A stretch of DNA of 64,000 nucleotides from Betaproteobacteria bacterium (lineage in GTDB: Bacteria > Pseudomonadota > Gammaproteobacteria > Burkholderiales > Rhodocyclaceae). The stretch is from the NCBI GenBank assembly GCA_016709965.1, contig JADJLT010000006.1, forward strand, positions 744,001 through 808,000. The letters are read 5' to 3'. The notes under the pieces are model-generated. The model saw nothing but the letters and a program-made list of their open reading frames with translations. It ran no database searches and was not told where the DNA came from. The first letter of the stretch is position 1. Every line of letters starts with the position of its first letter. Below, piece after piece: positions 60,535-64,000 of the stretch. The translations under genes were made by a program, and so were the position numbers.

Positions 60535-60574
60535 CAAAAATGTCGAGTCAGAACACCTTGCGTCTGACTCGACA
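60535..60574 (-). terminator. Terminator of the Gly/Met-rich gene
   Basis: Perfect 12-bp inverted repeat TGTCGAGTCAGA / TCTGACTCGACA with a 10-base loop, followed on the minus strand by TTTTTG. It lies about 50 bases after the stop of the gene at 60622. Confidence 0.9.
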
Positions 60575-60621
60575 AAATCCATCGCGATCAGTGAATCTGC
60601 GGGCGCAGTGATGCGGCCTGA

Positions 60622-61023
60622 CTAGCGACCCCTGCCTCCGCCAGAACCCATACCACCGCCAGAACCCATACCTCCCATGCCGCCACCAGGACCCATGCCG
60701 GCTCCCGGTCCCGGGCCCATGCCGCCACCTCTGGCTGGCATCTCATCAGGCAGTGCTACTCCTCGCTCCTTGGCGCGCAGTTGCATTCGTTCATGATTTT
60801 CCATGCGGACTTGCTCCCGCTCTTCGGCTGTTTTGGCAGCACGCATTTTGGTGCGATGCTCGGCCCGTTCTTGCTGCGTCATCATTTGACTACCGTAAAT
60901 CTGATCCTGCGTCTGGGCTTGAGTAGCGTTTTTCATTGGTGTCGGTTCAACCGACACGGCCAGTCCAGACGACAGAAACAGCGCTGCAGTGAGGGCCGGG
61001 AAAAGCAATTTTTGTTTGGTCAT
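60622..61023 (-). CDS. Small secreted Gly/Met-rich protein
   Basis: 133 residues from ATG 61023. Signal peptide KLLFPALTAALFLSSGLAVS, then VEPTPMKNATQAQTQDQIYGSQMMTQQERAEHRTKMRAAKTAEEREQVRMENHERMQLRAKERGVALPDEMPARGG, a charged helical region. A Gly/Met tail follows (MGPGPGAGMGPGGGMGGMGSGGGMGSGGGRGR). The QIYGSQLMTQQERAEHRAKMRAAKT-type helix is found in small exported proteins of beta- and gammaproteobacteria with no known role. The Met-rich tail and nearby CusRS/Cus genes make metal handling a possibility, not a conclusion. Confidence 0.75.
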   Translation of the reverse strand: MTKQKLLFPALTAALFLSSGLAVSVEPTPMKNATQAQTQDQIYGSQMMTQQERAEHRTKMRAAKTAEEREQVRMENHERMQLRAKERGVALPDEMPARGGGMGPGPGAGMGPGGGMGGMGSGGGMGSGGGRGR

Positions 61024-61427
61024 GACAAGACTCCTTGAAGCGCCGGACAGGATGACACTTCGGTGCGTTTTAAATGATGCTGAAAAACCACTACCGGCTT
61101 TATTCCTGTCGAGCAAAGCCAGCTGTCGACATGGTGGCAAGGCGTAAATGCCGGCTCATTGAAGCTTCTTTTCTGATCAATGAATCAGCAGCCTCTTTAA
61201 TCTGTTTATAGATCAAATCCATACGGTTTTCGGACGGTGTGACAATTGGTCGCAGGCTGAAGGCGCGTGGACAGTGTCCCTGGATAAGCCGAATTTCATT
61301 TCCCTGCGAGGACTGTTACCGGGGAGGGGGCTTCCCGGTAACGTCCCGTGACACGTTGTCACGCTTATGGCGAAGGCCAAGTATCGGGGTTCCGGTATAT
61401 TGCATAAGCATCTACCTGAAAGTGCAT
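61024..61427. other. Intergenic region between divergent secreted-protein and membrane-protein genes
   Basis: 404 bases without a gene. Only a weak TCATTGA...TCAATGA inverted repeat (61158-61185) is visible. The frame that opens at 61239 upstream of the membrane protein has no ribosome site. Confidence 0.45.
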
Positions 61428-62000
61428 ATGGAATCGACACTGAAACGCTTGCTGACGCCGCCCTTCATCATTGTGGCGGCGCTGGTGTTGTGGTTTTGGG
61501 AATGGCTGTGGGATCCGCTGGAACGCGTCATGGCAAAGATCGGCCACTGGCCGGTGTTGCGCCTTGCGGATGCCTGGATTTCTCGTTCTTCGCGCTATGT
61601 GGCGCTCGCCTGTTTCGTTATTCCCGGCGCTGTGCTGCTGCCCTTCAAGCTCCTCGGCCTGTATTTTCTGGGTCATGGCGCTGCTGCACTCGGTGTCGGT
61701 ACCTTTCTACTGGCCAAGGTGGTCGGCACGGCACTGGTGGCGCGGATTTTTGCGCTGACCAGGCCGCAATTGATGGAAATCGCCTGGTTCGCCCGTAGTT
61801 TTGATACGGTGCTTCGTTTCAGGAACCATGTTTTTGAGACCTTGCACCGGCACCCCATTTACCAGCGAACGAAAGCGGTGCTGACGGCTTTTCGCCAGAG
61901 CCTGCAAGGGGTTCGGCGTGGTTTGCTGTTTCATTCCCTGCGCCGCTGGAAGGCGGTCTATCGTCTGTCCCGACGCCGTGGTCGCCTGACCTGCATTTAG
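61428..62000 (+). CDS. Small integral membrane protein, unknown
   Basis: 190 residues from ATG 61428. MESTLKRLLTPPFIIVAALVLWFWEWLWDPLERVMAKIGHWPVLRLADAWI begins with one membrane helix. YVALACFVIPGAVLLPFKLLGLYFLGHGAAALGVGTFLLAKVVGTALVARIFAL holds two more. The C-terminal part is charged (FRNHVFETLHRHPIYQRTKAVLTAFRQSLQGVRRG). I do not recognise the family beyond a resemblance to hypothetical membrane proteins next to regulators in Rhodocyclales. It ends 52 bases before the CusR-type regulator on the same strand. Confidence 0.65.
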   Translation: MESTLKRLLTPPFIIVAALVLWFWEWLWDPLERVMAKIGHWPVLRLADAWISRSSRYVALACFVIPGAVLLPFKLLGLYFLGHGAAALGVGTFLLAKVVGTALVARIFALTRPQLMEIAWFARSFDTVLRFRNHVFETLHRHPIYQRTKAVLTAFRQSLQGVRRGLLFHSLRRWKAVYRLSRRRGRLTCI

Positions 62001-62052
62001 CTTGGCTTTTGGCAGCCGGACAAGGCGGCGGGTTGTCGGGCAAAATGCCGGC

Positions 62053-62724
62053 ATGAAGATACTGATCGTCGAAGACGAAGCAAAGACAGGCGACTACCTC
62101 CGGCAGGGCCTGGGCGAGGCCGGCTTTGTAGCCGACTTGGTGCGCAATGGCGTGGACGGCATGCACGAAGGACTGGCGGGCGACTACGACCTGCTGATCC
62201 TCGATGTCAATTTGCCGGGGTTGGACGGCTGGCAGGTCCTGAAAGCACTGCGCGCTGCCGGGCGCGATCTGCCGGTACTGTTCCTGACCGCGCGCGACCA
62301 GGTCGAGGACCGGGTGAAAGGACTGGAACTCGGTGCCGATGATTATCTGGTCAAACCCTTTGCCTTCTCGGAGCTGCTGGCTCGTGTTCGCACGCTGCTG
62401 CGCCGGGGGCGGGTCAGGGAAGCCGAGAGCTTGAGTATTGCCGATCTGGAGCTGGATGCGCTGAAGCGGCGGGCCACTCGCGCTGGCCAGCGGATCGACC
62501 TGACGGCCAAGGAGTTTGCGCTGCTTGAACTTTTCCTGCGTCGGCAGGGCGAAGTGCTGGCCCGCAGCTTCATCGCCTCGCAGGTCTGGGACATGAATTT
62601 TGATTCCGACACCAATGTCGTCGAAGTCGCCATCCGCCGTCTGCGCGCCAAGGTCGATGATGACTTTACGCCTAAACTGATCCATACCCTGCGCGGCATG
62701 GGGTACGTGATGGAAATCCGCTGA
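62053..62724 (+). CDS. cusR: Heavy-metal response regulator, CusR/CopR type
   Basis: 223 residues from ATG 62053. OmpR-type: receiver MKILIVEDEAKTGDYLRQGLGEAGFVADLV with phospho-acceptor Asp in LLILDVNLPGLDGW and Lys in DYLVKPFAF. The C-terminal winged helix has RATRAGQRIDLTAKEFALLELFLRRQGEVLARSFIASQVWDMNFDSDTNVVEVAIRRLRAKVDDDF, the CusR/CopR/PcoR pattern including WDMNFDSDTNVVDVAIRRLR. The sensor gene follows directly. The cop box at 58504 is the likely target, so it probably activates cusFCBA when copper or silver rises. Confidence 0.93.
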   Translation: MKILIVEDEAKTGDYLRQGLGEAGFVADLVRNGVDGMHEGLAGDYDLLILDVNLPGLDGWQVLKALRAAGRDLPVLFLTARDQVEDRVKGLELGADDYLVKPFAFSELLARVRTLLRRGRVREAESLSIADLELDALKRRATRAGQRIDLTAKEFALLELFLRRQGEVLARSFIASQVWDMNFDSDTNVVEVAIRRLRAKVDDDFTPKLIHTLRGMGYVMEIR

Positions 62725-62726
62725 TC

Positions 62727-64000
62727 GTGCAGGACTGGAAGCGTTCGATCACGCTGCGCCTGTCGGTGGCATTCGCGTTGCTGGCAACGGTGGTTTTCGC
62801 GGCGCTCGGCCTCTATTTCAGTCGCGCAGCCGATGCCCACATGGCCGAGCTCGATGCCCATGATCTTTTCGGCAAGCTGGCGCTGATTGGCCACGTCGGC
62901 ACTCAGGAGCAATCGGCCGATAGCTTCGCGGCACGCCTTGGCGATGCGCTGATTGGCGAGCATGGGGTGATTGTCACGGTCGACGGGGAAAAAGGGCCAA
63001 TTTTCAAATGGCCCGATGCCCAACTGGCGGCGCCGCTGGCTGCGGCTGGTCTGGCCCTTGGTCGGACGCCGGTCCGGCTGGCGCTGGGCGGTGCCGAATA
63101 TCGGGTCGTCGTCGCCGACATGGAAACCCCCTGGGCCGGAACCGCGCATGTGGTGGTCGCTCGCGATATTCGTCATCACACGGATTTTCTGGATCAGTTG
63201 CAGCACGATTTCTGGATGGACATTCTCGCCGCTGCGCTATTGACTGCCGTGGTGGGCGTCTTGATTGTGCGCCGTGGCATGCACCCGGTCCGCGACATTG
63301 CCCGTGCCGCCGGCCGTATTTCGGCCGGGCAACTGGCCGAACGTATTCCGGAAGACAAGGTACCGCCGGAACTGGCCGAACTGGTCCATGCCTTCAATGC
63401 CATGCTGGGCCGGCTGGAAGAATCATTCATGCGCCTGTCCGATTTTTCGGCGGACATCGCCCACGAGTTGCGTACACCGATCCATAGCCTGCGCATGCAG
63501 ACCGAGGTGTCGTTGGGCAAGGCGCGCAATGTGGATGAATACCGCGAATTGCTGGCGTCGAATCTGGAAGAATATGAGCGCCTGTCGCGGATCATTGCCG
63601 ACATGCTTTTTCTGGCCAAGGCCGATCACGGGCTGGTCATCCCGAATCGTGATGAAGTCGAACTGAAAGCCCTGTGCGCCGGACTGCTGGAATACTACGG
63701 CCTACTGGCCGAGCATCTGGTGCTCGCGCTGGAAGGCGAAAACTTGAAGGTTCCAGGTGACCGGCTGATGTTGCAGCGAGCGATCGGCAACCTGGTCGTG
63801 AATGCCATACAACACACGCCTGAAGATGGTTCGGTCACGCTGCGAATTGCCGAAGAGGCGGGGATGGCCGTGATCACCATCAGCAATGTCGGTAATCCTA
63901 TCCCGGTCAGTGCACTTGAGGGAATTTTTGACCGCTTTGTTCGCTTGGGTACAGACGGCGAGGGGAGCGGTCTGGGACTGGCGATTACGCGTTCCATTGT
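62727..64000 (+). CDS. cusS: Heavy-metal sensor histidine kinase, CusS type (3' end outside window)
   Basis: At least 424 residues from GTG 62727, two bases after the cusR stop, cut by the window end. N-terminal membrane helix (ITLRLSVAFALLATVVFAALGLYFS), periplasmic sensor region (about 35-150) with YRVVVADMETPWAG, second membrane helix (ILAAALLTAVVGVLIVRRGM) and a HAMP domain (PVRDIARAAGRISAGQLAERI). The H-box is FSADIAHELRTPIHSLRMQTEVSL, and the N-box (LVVNAIQHTPEDG) and G-box (DGEGSGLGLAI) are visible. This is the CusS/CopS pattern. A weak dispersed repeat copy is in the periplasmic domain (62972-63010, coding VIVTVDGEKGPIFKW). Confidence 0.93.
   Translation, partial: MQDWKRSITLRLSVAFALLATVVFAALGLYFSRAADAHMAELDAHDLFGKLALIGHVGTQEQSADSFAARLGDALIGEHGVIVTVDGEKGPIFKWPDAQLAAPLAAAGLALGRTPVRLALGGAEYRVVVADMETPWAGTAHVVVARDIRHHTDFLDQLQHDFWMDILAAALLTAVVGVLIVRRGMHPVRDIARAAGRISAGQLAERIPEDKVPPELAELVHAFNAMLGRLEESFMRLSDFSADIAHELRTPIHSLRMQTEVSLGKARNVDEYRELLASNLEEYERLSRIIADMLFLAKADHGLVIPNRDEVELKALCAGLLEYYGLLAEHLVLALEGENLKVPGDRLMLQRAIGNLVVNAIQHTPEDGSVTLRIAEEAGMAVITISNVGNPIPVSALEGIFDRFVRLGTDGEGSGLGLAITRSI
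62972..63010 (-). repeat. Dispersed repeat, weak copy inside cusS
   Basis: On the minus strand TTTGAAAATTGGCCCTTTTT then CCCCGTCGACCGTGACAA, in the frame of the sensor domain. Confidence 0.4.

Overview
The window reads as a chromosomal segment of a betaproteobacterium of the Rhodocyclales (Dechloromonas/Azonexus type). This rests on the purA - tRNA-Leu - rnr - rlmB order, the many c-type cytochromes, hemerythrin and c-di-GMP/HDOD signalling genes, and protein sequences that look Rhodocyclales-like from memory. No database search was possible, so the taxon is inference.

Layout. 1-10.2 kb: the 3' part of purA, a small secreted protein, then a remnant integrative element in the 3' end of tRNA-Leu(CAG). 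The remnant has a direct repeat of the tRNA end, a truncated tyrosine integrase and an IS21-family element with a frameshifted istB. The core genes rnr and rlmB follow, with an HDOD protein and a hemerythrin between them. 10.2-16.8 kb: a tripartite RND drug efflux operon (membrane fusion protein, pump, outer membrane factor) with a divergent TetR-type repressor and an AcrR-like operator. 16.8-25.8 kb: a RarD-type permease, a DUF599 membrane protein, a membrane-bound diguanylate cyclase, several small conserved proteins, a TonB-dependent receptor, and a double-receiver response regulator paired with an HDOD protein. 25.9-27.9 kb: a RiPP-type cluster of the bufferin/HvfABC class. Its precursor has six exact seven-residue Cys repeats and is followed by a DUF692 (MNIO) enzyme, a short DUF2063 protein, and an upstream DUF3455 secreted protein. 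28-34 kb: cysDN, lipoprotein SodC, a secreted calcineurin-like phosphoesterase and fumC. 34-37.9 kb: a translationally coupled pair, a TIR-transmembrane protein and an OmpA-type lipoprotein, then a YkgJ-type Cys-cluster protein and a secreted hypothetical protein. 37.9-46.7 kb: a five-gene operon with four large di-haem c-type cytochromes and a lipoprotein. 47-51.3 kb: a large phospholipase C/acid phosphatase-like protein and an orphan PedF-type cytochrome. 51.5-58.5 kb: a cusFCBA copper/silver efflux operon preceded by a cop-box palindrome and split between cusB and cusA by a large inverted repeat. 58.5-64 kb: a bestrophin-like channel, an OmpA-like lipoprotein, a Gly/Met-rich secreted protein, a small membrane protein and a CusRS-type two-component system that runs off the end.

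Across the whole window runs a short interspersed repeat of about 38 bp with the core CCGGTTGACCG. At least eight copies are intergenic, mostly at gene 3' ends, and related copies lie inside reading frames. I could not match it to any described repeat.

The best candidates for undescribed biology are the heptad-Cys precursor with its MNIO enzyme, the TIR-TM/OmpA pair, the multi-cytochrome operon and the repeat family.
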